In this document: positions 1 to 12,265 of the stretch, one piece after another | Layout: every line of letters starts with the position of its first letter | How positions within the stretch are numbered: position 1 is the stretch's first letter | The notes under the pieces: model-generated | The model's input: only the letters and a program-made list of their open reading frames with translations | Database searches by the model: none | Told to the model about the DNA's origin: nothing | Translations under genes and position numbers: made by a program | Assembly (NCBI GenBank): GCA_048013815.1 | Contig: CM106586.1 | Coordinates: 1,550,001-1,614,000, forward strand | Direction: 5' to 3' | DNA: 64,000 nucleotides | DNA from: Setoptus koraiensis | Lineage: Eukaryota > Arthropoda

Positions 1-1999
1 ATTTTGCAGGCACATAAAGAGGTGTTCCAGGTACAAGAACACCTTCCTCTACTATGACCCCAACAACGATTGGATCACGCTTATTGAAAATAAATTGAGG
101 TAATATCTTCAACTTACATGGAAAGACTGCAATGTTGCGATACTGTTCTCTCTGCTTTCGTTTGACTTCTTCTATATGAGCATTAAATCTGTCAAACAAA
201 TGATATATGATTTCAGCTTGAAATATTCTGATTCCTTGTTGGTCCGCTAATTCTTGGGCGTCACGCTCAACTTTGACATCAAACGCCAATATACATGCGA
301 AATTTGGGGCATGCTCCAGCATAGTTGATATCTTCATAACATCTCTCCTGACGACTGGGCCTATTCGAACATTACTGTATGGTATTTTACTTTGTTTCAA
401 GAACTCCAACAATGCTTCCAGTGAACCCAAAGTACTTGCTTGAACATATACACCTTTGTCGACGCATTTAATCTTTTTCATAGCGTTAGTGAATTCTGTC
501 ATACACATTTTTTGTAACCTCTCTAATTCAGCATCGGTTCTAGCAACGTGCATTTGAAGACCAGCTATGGCTTTATCCAAGTCGTGACCTGTCACCTTGA
601 CACCAATAGCGCCTTTAACTGTTTTCAATTCAGAATACTGAGCTTTGACTCTAAGTTCTCTAAGGGGATGAGGCACTAACAAGGCTCTTATGTTGGTGAC
701 GATTGGGCCATCATAACCTGCTAGTATTACACGATCGCCTTCACTGAGAGTTCCATTGATTAATATCACATCGATAGTTGTTCCCAAGCCAGGTAGTGCT
801 TTCACTTCGAAAACAGTCGCATCGAGGTCGTCAGGTCTGAATAATAGCTTCTTGGACAACTTTGTTTGGGAGTACCAGACAAGAAGATTTATAAGATTAC
901 CCATTCCATCACCGGTAACAGCTGATGTTGGAACTAAAGACACATATGCTTTATAATCTGGATTTTCATAGTATAAGGCAGCATTTAGCCCCTGCTGGTT
1001 GAGTTGTAGTATGACATCTTTAGAACGTTGAAGAAATTCCCCTTTTGTAACTGCGGGTTGACTTTTCAAAAGATCTTCAACATCGCGCCTGGGATTGCTC
1101 TTGAAATCATAGAGACGGTCAATCTTGTTTAAGGCAACTAAAAAAGGAGTTTTTCTATCTTTTAGCAAATTAATTGATTCAACAGTTTGTTGCTCTAAAC
1201 CATGCATTATATCTATTACTAGAATTGCAATATCACAAAGGCTACTACCGCGCGATCTTAAATTAGTGAAAGATTCATGACCTGGCGTGTCGATAATGAG
1301 AAGACCTGGTAACTGCAACTTGTGCTTATCCTTTACACTCTTGGTTTGGTCTAAAATAGCAGTTTTTGGCACAAACGTGGCCCCAATCTGTTGAGTTATA
1401 CCACCTGCCTCATTATCTTGAACATGTGTCCGTCTAATGAAATCAAGCAATTTCGTTTTGCCTGTGTCTACGTGACCTAACACACATACAACAGGAGATC
1501 TGAGTTGATCTTTAGATTCATCTTCTTCGGGAACATCCTCTTGTTTGATGGATTCGGAATCTTCGTCCGAGCCACTTGATTGGTCATCATCATCTACAGA
1601 TTTTTGTCGATCTTTAATGCCATCTAGATCTATTTTATTAGTTCCTTCAGCTAGATCAGCCAATTGTTTCTTGTAGATCTCAATACTTTCTAAAGCACGT
1701 TTCCTGTCGGCTTTTTGTTTACTACTGATCAACCGGCCCTCTTTTTTCATTCGATCTTTACGTTCCTTTTCCTTTAATTTCTTTTTTGCTTTCTTTTCGG
1801 CTGCCAACCGTTCGGCCTCCTCTTGTCTCAGTCTCTCCTCTTCCTCCAATCGAATCCTCTCCTCTTCTTCACGTTTCAAACGTTCCTCTTCTTCATTTAG
1901 TTTGGCTTGTTGCTGCTTGATGAGACTAAGCATAGCCTTACTCGGTCCTCCCTTTTTCGGCGCATCCTTCTTCTTTTTGGGCGGTTGTTTTCCAGACAT
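1..1999 (-). CDS. eIF5B: Eukaryotic translation initiation factor 5B (3' end outside window)
   Basis: The minus-strand frame is open from the ATG at 1999 to the window edge (666 codons, no intron seen). eIF5B is the IF2-type GTPase that joins ribosomal subunits in the cytosol. G1 GHVDTGKT lies near residue 175, followed by the switch region GGITQQIGATF, G3 DTPGHESF, G4 NKID and G5 TSA, then the domain II barrel and the start of domain III. The N-terminal part is Lys/Glu-rich with PSKAML and long EEEER runs, as in other eIF5B proteins. Only about 174 residues precede the G domain, far fewer than in human (about 630) or yeast (about 400). The start therefore marks either a short isoform or a missing upstream exon. 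Identification is secure; the true N-terminus is not. Confidence 0.95.
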   Translation of the reverse strand, partial: MSGKQPPKKKKDAPKKGGPSKAMLSLIKQQQAKLNEEEERLKREEEERIRLEEEERLRQEEAERLAAEKKAKKKLKEKERKDRMKKEGRLISSKQKADRKRALESIEIYKKQLADLAEGTNKIDLDGIKDRQKSVDDDDQSSGSDEDSESIKQEDVPEEDESKDQLRSPVVCVLGHVDTGKTKLLDFIRRTHVQDNEAGGITQQIGATFVPKTAILDQTKSVKDKHKLQLPGLLIIDTPGHESFTNLRSRGSSLCDIAILVIDIMHGLEQQTVESINLLKDRKTPFLVALNKIDRLYDFKSNPRRDVEDLLKSQPAVTKGEFLQRSKDVILQLNQQGLNAALYYENPDYKAYVSLVPTSAVTGDGMGNLINLLVWYSQTKLSKKLLFRPDDLDATVFEVKALPGLGTTIDVILINGTLSEGDRVILAGYDGPIVTNIRALLVPHPLRELRVKAQYSELKTVKGAIGVKVTGHDLDKAIAGLQMHVARTDAELERLQKMCMTEFTNAMKKIKCVDKGVYVQASTLGSLEALLEFLKQSKIPYSNVRIGPVVRRDVMKISTMLEHAPNFACILAFDVKVERDAQELADQQGIRIFQAEIIYHLFDRFNAHIEEVKRKQREQYRNIAVFPCKLKILPQFIFNKRDPIVVGVIVEEGVLVPGTPLYVPAK

Positions 2000-4900
2000 G
2001 ATGCTAACAGTTATGTTCTAGAGTTGATAATAGTGGTAATAATATAAATACGGGTAGACAGATTCTTCCGAAACATATCACGAAACGTCATGATTCACAT
2101 GAGAGAAAGGCAAAACGCAACAAAAAATCATCACATTTTCGTTTAATTTGATGCGCCAAATTTGAATTCACTTCTTTCCCGAAAAGAATCTCACGTGGGT
2201 CACTTGTTCAGTACCCGTTCTATATATATCAAAACTTCTGGTCTCAAAGTCTCGCTCATCCTCATTGGATATATTCTGGGAATATTCAAAACTTACACCA
2301 ATTCAACCCATCGACAACCATCTCGAAACGGAACAATCGTTAGATGTCACACGAGTCGTTAGATACAATCGTGATAGGAAAGCGCCGCCCTATCGGAATT
2401 TTTTCGCATACTCCTACACGTAGCTCTGCGGGCAGGGTTCGCCTCTGTCGTCGGTGTTCGAAGCCCCGATTCTATAGAGACGAGTCAACGCACTCGAACA
2501 GCTGACTCATATCACTCACTGTAATACGTTAGACCTGTCTTATGTGATCCAACAAGAAAAGAGTCTTTATTTAATGGCTTTTTGTCAATAAAACTGGCGC
2601 TCTCACAAACAAAGCCGATAAATATATCCTGTGTGTCTGCTCATTGTACACAAACTCAACTGAAGCTTTAGACAACGGACATAACCCTGAGAGACCCTGA
2701 CAATCCGAACTTAGATCGAGTCTCAGCCCTATAAAGTTCTAGTGGACACAAATCACCTGAAGTAAAGGAAATCTTGAGCGATTTTTTCTGTTGACCGAGT
2801 TCCTATCTGGCGATGATTGTAGCTTGACTATTGCAAGCTTTGATGACTTCAAACAAATCAGCTTATGATGACTCTGATAATTCAAGATTATCATAAGTTA
2901 GATAACAAACTGTTTTGCACAGATGATTTAGGAAAATCTATTTTTCTACCTGGCAGAATCTCATATTAGGACCTTAGTATAGACCTGTTTTAATTCAATA
3001 GTTTCTTTAATGATGCCACTTCCTTTAGAATCGTTCTACAGTTGTTTATCGTCATGCTAGAACGGTCCAAACTGTAGGGAGCTTTCTTTAGATCCAAACA
3101 AGACAAGTCCAATTCATTGGTTTAAGTTTAATCGTTTATTCCCAAAAATCAACGTGTGGGTTGTGCTCGACTTACCATGCGAATCCGGTTGGACGCCAGC
3201 TCAACTGTGTCGAACTGGCTAGCGAAGCTGAACGCTTTTTGCCAAACACTTTGACGAAAGATGTCTCGAGAATTTTTACATAAGCTACTTGTATTCGTGC
3301 TTTTGGGGAATTAGTCTGAGAGTTACACACTGAGTTCATTCAAGGAGGATAAGCTGAATGATTGTATGGATACGACTAGACACGGTTGCCTAAGATCAAA
3401 TCCGGTGCTAAGTGTGTTGAATTAACTTTGTTCATACTTCACTGGCCAAGTGAAGCTCGATCGAGCTACAAGGTCTGTTCGAGCCCACTAAGATTGCCAG
3501 CATGTGACGTCATTTTTGATGACTGAACAGTTTTCCTCTTTTCTTACAAAAAGTTTCTCAAGTTCTGAGCATCCAGGCAGCTCATGCATGGCTTAGTTAT
3601 AGTAGTTCGATAATGAACCTTCCGAGTACCCGAATGAATTGTTATTCAAACGTCCCGCTACATTATGTATTCATTGTTGATTTCTGTATTGATAGGATCT
3701 TATCAAGTCAGTGTTATCGTCATTATCAAGTCAAAGTTATATTCTAGACTCTCTCTCTCTCCCTCCGACGGAGGTATCACATTTACGCATTTGATTGTTG
3801 CGTCGCGTGCTCTAACAGACGAATAGTTTATAGACAAATCGTTGGTTTATTCTTATTTTTTTTCTCTCTCGAACTTGTTAATTCCTGTAAATGTCCAATA
3901 TACTAAACTTGTCGTAAAGTAACTATGGTGTAACAAAAACAACAGGGTATGGTGATATCAATAAAGAAAAAAAAACAAACAATAATAAAACAGGAACAAC
4001 CGCCCAAATTGGAGGAGTAATTCTCGACACTAGGTGCGCATTATATTGCTTTGCATAACAGCGCAGGTCAACCAGCGGCCCCTAACTGACCTATTGTACT
4101 CACAACAATAGGCGCCCCCAAGCGTCCAATTTTCAAGTTGATTTCCTTCCATTACATCACTAGTGTTATAAGGTATATTTTGTTTTGTTTGTTTGCATTG
4201 TCACCTTTGTCTTGTGCCATTGGTGCGATAGTAATTTTATTTTTATTTATATGTTTCATACATACACGTACTATCTAACTTGTTGTAATCGTCGACATTT
4301 CTATACTGTGAGATTAATAAATACAACAGTGTCAGATATGTTTTAAATTCCACCAAAAGCAACAGTAACTGCAACAGCAACAACGACAACAACAATATGA
4401 AAGGCAAAATGGCATCTATACAGCACAAACAAAGCATTGCATAATTCCCTAACCAATCAAGAATATCAACAACAACAACTTAGATCTCATCTTATTCAAC
4501 GATATATAGATATATATATATATTTTCATGTATATATATATATATTTATATATACTAACATAAAGGTAGGTTTGTGATGGAACTACTATAACAGGCTATA
4601 CAGAGAAAAAACAAGACAACTCAGTTTGGTGTATATCATACGACCTTTAGCCACTCTCCAGCTACGGCCACTCTTTCCAGCAAACCCTGACCTTTCCGTC
4701 CAGCTAGCTGAACAGATAATCATTATTACTATTATTATTAGTGTATGTAAGCAAAGTGAAAAAGTTGATTGTGAAGGTGCGTCTAATACTGCCTGTCTGG
4801 CTGCAACGTGAGCAGCTCAAATTTATACAATAGCCACTATTCTTCTTATTGTCCGTTTTTGTATTTTAATTTATGTTCAACCAAGACAGACTCTCTTTTG

Positions 4901-6586
4901 GCCGATTCATATCCTACCGTTTGTTTTTAAGTTTTAACTGACTTGCAGTTGTTAGAGCAACAGCAACAAGCGATCAGTTTGTTTTTGATCTATCAGACAA
5001 TATGTCAATAGTGATGCTAAGTCTGGGATTGTGATTTGTCGATCGGAATCTCGGAATTTCACTTGCCCACTCTATAGCAAATCATTATCTGTATTAATTC
5101 GTTTTTTGAGCAATGCCAAGAACGTAGTTTTAGTCGTGTCCAAGTTACAATGGTAACAGTACTGGCTAGATATTTAGTCTATTTTCCTTCTAGACCGACA
5201 GAAATTCCTGTTAAAAGGTGAATTTCTGTCAGCAATTTGATAAACAAGTGCAAATATATGTTTCATAATATATGACAGTAACAGTAACAACAACTGTAAA
5301 CAAACAAACAGTTACCAACAAGCTCATTACAGTGATCCTACTAATGAAAACTTCATTGGCTCTAGCACCGTTGCCAAGTACAATCTAATCTTGAATAAAC
5401 TGGTGTCTTTTTATATACAGATATATATACATATAATATATCTCACATGTATTTATATATTTAGACATATACATGTTATATAAATATACATAAATATAAG
5501 TGTGGATGTGTATTCATAGGCATTTTTATATGTTGTGTTTGTCAAACAAGAAATGGCGCTCTATTGATTTATATAGGCACCACTAGTTTGTTTGTTGGTT
5601 TATTTGATGACGATGATTGTTGTAATCGTGGTAGTGATTAGAAACATTAATGGCAGTTATCAGCTACCACTACTAGAGAGAAAGAAAGTTTATCAGTTCA
5701 GTAACATCTTCAGCTAAAGTGAGATGAATAGTGATAAAGATAGAAACCTCCAGCTCTGCAATGTTGCATCCGTTCACCACATAATTTTTCAACAATTAGC
5801 TTCTCCAAACTCGTTATCATCATTCCAAGCCAACGTGGTGCGATGCTGCTCAACCAATCCAATATTTAGTTAGAAGCGGCTGCTACAATTTGATTAGTTT
5901 GTGCTGAATATATTTATTTATCTACCTAATCTAGTTTATACATGAAAGTTTGATACCCCCTACTCGTGCCGTTGGCAAAATCATACTTAAAAGAATTCAC
6001 TATTGCAATATGATCGTGAATACACAAGAGAGACAGACAGAGAATAACCTAGATCGACATTAGTTTCGAGCTTGATGCCGCTCAACTGCTTGCAATAATC
6101 ATAACTTCATGCAATAATAACTTCATCGGATAATCATTCATCGTCACACTAAAAGTTAGAGTCTATAGGGCAAAATTTGAGAAGCACCTACTTCATTCAT
6201 AACAACGAGAATCTTAACTCTTGATCACACAACAATGCCAATCTCATCATGTTATCAGTATTTATTTATATTGTATAATCTTATCAATTTCAAGATTCGT
6301 TGAGCTTATGTGATATATTTGCATTGAGGTTTTGCGCCGTCAAAACGAGTTCGCACAAATGGCCTCAATCTAATCATGTCGTCAGCTTATCGATGAGATA
6401 TCCTGAAGATATAATTTTGATGGTTTAGCTTTATTTTCATCACGCTAGACTTTGTTGATTGCAGCAGAATACGAACCCTCTTGAGTCAACATTATTAGCT
6501 AATTAAATATTCTCATATTATTATATATTGTCCCGTTAAAACCAACACTATCCTTCCTCAAAACGATTAATTACAAAATTGCTGAA
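2000..6586. other. Long AT-rich spacer without a recognised gene
   Basis: No frame here reads like a protein. The stretch holds AT-rich DNA, a CT-rich run near 3751-3775, an A-rich run near 3965-3990, TA-rich runs near 4500-4560 and 5415-5500, and scattered CAA triplets. It separates the divergent eIF5B and DAGL-like genes, so it should hold both promoters. It may also hide short upstream DAGL exons encoding the missing membrane helices; I could not find them by eye. Confidence 0.5.
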
Positions 6587-9107
6587 ATGGCTACTCATAA
6601 CCACCAAAATGATTCCACTATCGCCAATGATTGTTCCTATAACGATAACAACAACAACGTTGATAATAATGAACAATATAAACCTCAACATAAAACACAA
6701 CCAACGCCATTGCCCGATACTAATCGTCACCCTAATGCCGACATATTCAGAGATACAATGCGAACTAATAAACTTAACAAAAAATGGAACCGAAGATTAA
6801 AATTCTTCTTTTGTTGTCTTGGTTACAAAAAGAATAAGGTGCGTAGATCAAACTAGGCTTGAACCTATTCATAGATATTGCGCACAACATCACTTTGTTA
6901 TAATTTAACTCGATTTTGTCTAAATCCTTGTCATCCATTTAGGATTCATTCGCCGATGTTGCGAGTATATTCGCCGACTTCTTCCATGATCTCGAATCAA
7001 CATCATCATCAGAAGTTGTGGCCGGCTTTGTGACTTTGGCTAATTATCAAAAGGCCCAAAGAGAATGGAAGGTCAACGACCCAAACGACGAAACATGCCA
7101 ATATCTATCTTGCCTGCCTATATCGCCCAAGACGAAATACTTGGATGTGTCCGAGGCGGATGATTCGCATCTCCTGAATGAACTTATTTATTATATGAAC
7201 TATAGTCTGGCCATCTTTGGTTGGCCAATGCAAATGCTGGACGATCCCTGCATGCTTTGTTGCATCTATCCCTATTTGAGAATATCACCGTGTTGTGGTA
7301 AGAGTAAAAAGAAAAACAACAAAAATAAGGGCAAAGTCAAGACAGATACGAAGAATAATGATAATGAAAAGGGGACCTCACAAGCGACAGAGAAAGATCA
7401 GGAGCAACAAGCTTCATCGACTGCCAGTGACAGCGCTAATGGTGCCCTAAAACAAGATACAACAGATATTCGTCCCAAAAATCAACAATCAAATGAAGCT
7501 GACTCTAAAAAGATGAAAGCCACAACGGTGGAGGAATATGATGACACTCCCATCATAATAGACGACAATTGTTGTAGCTGTAATGCTGCTTCGGTGGAAC
7601 GACGTCTAGCTGTACATAACTATGAGATAATTTATGTCACCTATCATGTTGACGTTAGTCGTATACCGTTTCTGGTCGCGGCAGATCACTCTAAACAGAC
7701 TATTGTGGTGGCCATGAGAGGATCAATGAGTCTAGAGGACGTCGTCACAGATATGAATGGTCAAATAGACAAATTACCAATGAAAAACTGTCCGGATAAT
7801 TGGTTGTGTCATAGGGGCATATCGAGAGCTAGCAATTATGTTAAAACCAAACTTATAGAAGAGGGCATATTGCAGCGTGCCTTCAATTGTCGACCTGATC
7901 TCGGTAGCCAAGACTATAACCTGGTATTGTGTGGTCATTCGTTGGGCGCCGGGGCTGCAGCGATTTTGGGCATTTTATTGCGTGATCAGTATCCTAGTTT
8001 AAAGGCCTATTTATATTCGCCACCGGGAGGTATTTTAAGTTTACCTGTTGTCGAATATACAAAACAATTTGCCACCAGTATTATATTAGGCAACGATTGT
8101 GTGCCTAGATTGGGCGTTGCACAAGTTGAACGTCTTCGTTATTATGTTTATCTTAGTCTTAAAACAACCCAACAATCTCCAAGGAAAATAATCAGCAAGA
8201 CGTTTTGTCCTAGTTGTTGTTGTTCTAAGAAGACAAAAATTGAATATGACCCGCAAGCAAGTGTGGATTTGTTGCACGGATCTCATGGGTCAACATTCGA
8301 GTTCAAGGGCGTCAAGATACCGTTCCAAGTTCAGTCACAGTTACTTTATGTGCCTGGTCGAATTCTTCACATAGTGAAAAATTATTCACTACAAAGCAGG
8401 TAAGTTGATCGAGTTCATTTTATAGCTTTGCAAGTGCATTTTATAGTTTATATCGCATTCACTTACAATAACTAATGACCATTCTGACATGTTTTCATTA
8501 CAAAATAACGAAATCAACATGCATACATAAACACAGGGCAACGAGATTATTTAAAGGGCCCGTTTATCAGGCTGTCTGGGTAGAGAATACAAGCTATGAT
8601 CGTATTATGATTGCCAATGGAATGTTTTGCGATCATCTACCAAACAATTTGATGCACGCAATGAAAATGTTATTTGTCAACACTTTACCTGTGCGAAAAA
8701 ATTCCAAGACCTCAGATAAATGCTCTAATTTGGTTGTATCGAACAGTACAAACGATGCTAGAGTTGAGCGCATAGTTACTAGTTCGTCTCCACTTACACA
8801 ACAGAAGCCGTCAATTTATAACAGTATCAATACAATCAATCAAACTAATCAAACCGTTCATGACATGAAACAGAATGTGATCAAAAGTATGCAACATATA
8901 GCGGATACGGATAATAACAACAATGAAAATGCAACTTATACTAAAGTAGACAATTACAACAATAACAAAACTGATATTTGTAAAGATAAGAATAGCAAAA
9001 ATTCACAACAAAAGGAGCAGACCATAGTGCCTGATCAAATAGATAATAACGGAAACGATTACAATACCTTCGATAGAAATCACGTCCATTACGGTAATCA
9101 GACTTAA
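6587..9107 (+). CDS. Diacylglycerol lipase-like serine hydrolase (three exons)
   Basis: Proposed exons are 6587-6838, 6943-8399 and 8537-9107 (759 residues). The junctions have GT/AG borders and matching phases. The first reads KKNK then DSFADVASIF; the second restores RATRLFKGPVYQAVW. DAGL enzymes cut diacylglycerol to 2-arachidonoylglycerol at membranes. Family signs are the RRLKFFFCCLG block, FADFF...VVAGFVTL, the nucleophile elbow GHSLGAG (Ser about 417), the SPPGG strand, LGNDCVPRLG carrying the likely catalytic Asp, and a C-terminal QAVW...MFCDHLPN block. A Cys/Lys/Asn-rich insert lies at about residues 185-275. The tail after about residue 630 is Asn-rich and low in complexity. The usual four N-terminal membrane helices are not in these exons, so upstream exons are probably missing. 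Alpha versus beta type is not decided. Confidence 0.85.
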
Positions 9108-9859
9108 ACTAGGGCAGTAATTTTTTCGAAGCGTCAGGAATAGCAGCAAGAACCGCTGCTCAACTTGTCATAGCCGAGCTCATTTGGAGGACCTTGGAAA
9201 ACTGTAAATTGTGTCGACACACATAAGTGGCAGGTTTCGTCGACAAGGCTTTTGTTTAGGAAGCTCGCTGATTGTAGTCAATTTATTACAGCGATATCTT
9301 ACCTACACCCCACTTATTGGCCCCGCTAAGACTTGTCTGAGTCAAAATGAAAAATTACCATCATCATCAACATCGTTATACAACAACTGTAACAACTCAT
9401 AACAACACATCAGTAGGAATTGAATAGAAGATTTTGGCATAGTTCATTGTGCTTACATTTAATGTTAATTGATTATCATAATTCTGTCAATGGATTATCG
9501 GATGTTTAATTGTTTGAACTGCCATGTCATTGGCTGAAGCTCATGACATTGATTTTCGTCCAACTAAACAAAAAGAAACAAGCCAATCTGAAATTGAAAT
9601 AGATACTGGTCCTAAAAACACCGGTGGTTAGTGAGATGTAAATATACTGTTGTTATACAAGTTGAAAACGATAAACTAAACCATTCGTTGCAATTATTTT
9701 TCGTTTTTCGCAAGAAACTAGCATTTAATCTGTCGGATATTCACAAGTGTCTCTAATGGTAAATAGTTCTAGTAAACATATCATCTTGCTTGATTGATGA
9801 CATTAATGAGATTCCTTGTTATTTTTCTTCTTTTTTGGGGGACAATAGAATCTGAATTA
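9108..9859. other. Spacer with one tiny ORF
   Basis: No recognised gene. A 35-codon plus-strand ORF (9524-9631, beginning MSLAEAHDIDFRP and ending PKNTGG) is hydrophilic and protein-like in composition, but has no visible partner exon. It could be an orphan exon, a uORF-like frame or chance. Confidence 0.3.
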
Positions 9860-10800
<941 letters not shown>

Positions 10801-11278
10801 TTTACTAGATTCGACCTTGACTCGATTATGATGTAGCATGTGCAGTGCAAGTCAGAAAGAACGTAGAAAGCATATTCTGTTTGGTGAGAAAAAACATGCA
10901 TGAACGGCTTCGCCCATTCAGATATAAAATGTTAACTGGAAAGCGAGAAAATGCACAAATATGAAGAATTCGAAGCGACGTTTCTAGAGGTTTTGAGAAG
11001 AAAAATGCCATTGAATAGCCACATGTACTGTAGTAATATATGGCGAGGGTATATTTTCGATTATTTTTGCTAGAGAATAATCATTTTCAAAGAATAATGA
11101 TGCAAGAGAATCTTTAAAATGGATGCAATTTCGATGTTGTGCGTTGACACGGGTGAGCTTGGTGAAGAATTGGAAAATTTGATGCGATGTTTCCATGGCA
11201 ACCACCGCAGTCACATCTAAAAATTCAAACATTCATTGCAACAGAAACCCCTGTTGGGGATGCAATTACTTATTTACA

Positions 11279-12082
11279 ATGTCACTAACTAAAATGTATA
11301 GTTATAATATTATATTTATTTATGTCCTTATGCTGATAGACTTATTAGTAAACATATTCGATCACCTATTATTGAAATACGAGCGATGTCTCACTGGCGC
11401 ATTTCTCATTCAAGATCTGGCAATTGCTTGTGCTCTGATAAGCCTTATGGTGCACTTCCTGAACATATCAGACCAAGTGAGGATCTCGTCTAGGGCCCAT
11501 TTCTTGGATATTTATCTCAATAGTAAAGAGAACAACGCAAAATTGTTAGATCCAAGCAAACTTAATCAGCATTTAGTACTTATTCCTCAGCGAGTTGCCC
11601 TGAAACTTGTTCTAGACAAATATTGGTGGTCTATGTTTGTAGGTTTTCTCTATTCAGTGCTGACATTGATATCACAAATATCCAAATTGAACTCACTAGA
11701 GTACGCACAAGGATACCAGTATCGACATGAGCCCACCAGTGAGCCTACCGATGGTATGTTAATGGGCAACTCAACAACTAATGGCAATACTTCTCGACTA
11801 CTAACACTGGCTGGGAGCTACAAATTATCTCCAAATATTTTATCATTGGAGAACAAAGGATTTAAAGAGTTGACTACAGGATCTCAATTGGATAACAACA
11901 AAGATTCTGGCGATCGAGTCATAGCAGCATCGTCTTCGACCTATTCTATCTTGCTACTGCTGCTACATCGTATTATATCCACCTTCTATTATGTCAGCTT
12001 TCTGGTTATGTATCGCATAAGTCCAAGTCATATAGTCAACAGACTCTTCAAAAATACAAATAAAACCTCGGTGAAGACTTGA
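11279..12082 (+). CDS. TMEM138-like four-helix membrane protein
   Basis: A 267-residue uninterrupted frame starting at ATG 11279 (MSLTKMYSYNI); the same frame is open upstream, but hydrophobic sequence begins just after this Met. Helices lie at about residues 8-27, 38-60, 115-137 and 222-243. From memory the first half resembles vertebrate TMEM138: IDLLVNIFDHLL against YDLFVNSFSELL, and FLIQDLAIACALISL against FIIQDIAVLFNIIII. The last helix (HRIISTFYYVSFLVMYR) aligns with the FQRLAAVLYCYFYKR part. TMEM138 acts at the ciliary transition zone. Two polar inserts (about 80-110 and 145-220, Ser/Asn/Thr-rich) make this protein longer than the usual 162 residues. The assignment rests on remembered similarity and could be another small tetraspan family. 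Confidence 0.5.
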   Translation: MSLTKMYSYNIIFIYVLMLIDLLVNIFDHLLLKYERCLTGAFLIQDLAIACALISLMVHFLNISDQVRISSRAHFLDIYLNSKENNAKLLDPSKLNQHLVLIPQRVALKLVLDKYWWSMFVGFLYSVLTLISQISKLNSLEYAQGYQYRHEPTSEPTDGMLMGNSTTNGNTSRLLTLAGSYKLSPNILSLENKGFKELTTGSQLDNNKDSGDRVIAASSSTYSILLLLLHRIISTFYYVSFLVMYRISPSHIVNRLFKNTNKTSVKT

Positions 12083-12265
12083 AATTTATTTCAATTTATA
12101 TCTAACGCTTACAGCGCTGAGCACCATGTGTGTATATGGTAAGCAATAACTTATTACTAATAAGTAACGATGACGCCTAGTTCACTTGATTAGCTACTTG
12201 GTGTTAGTAATATTGTATCGAAACAATAGTATAGTGTTGATTCATTAGTTTCCGTTGAATTAACG

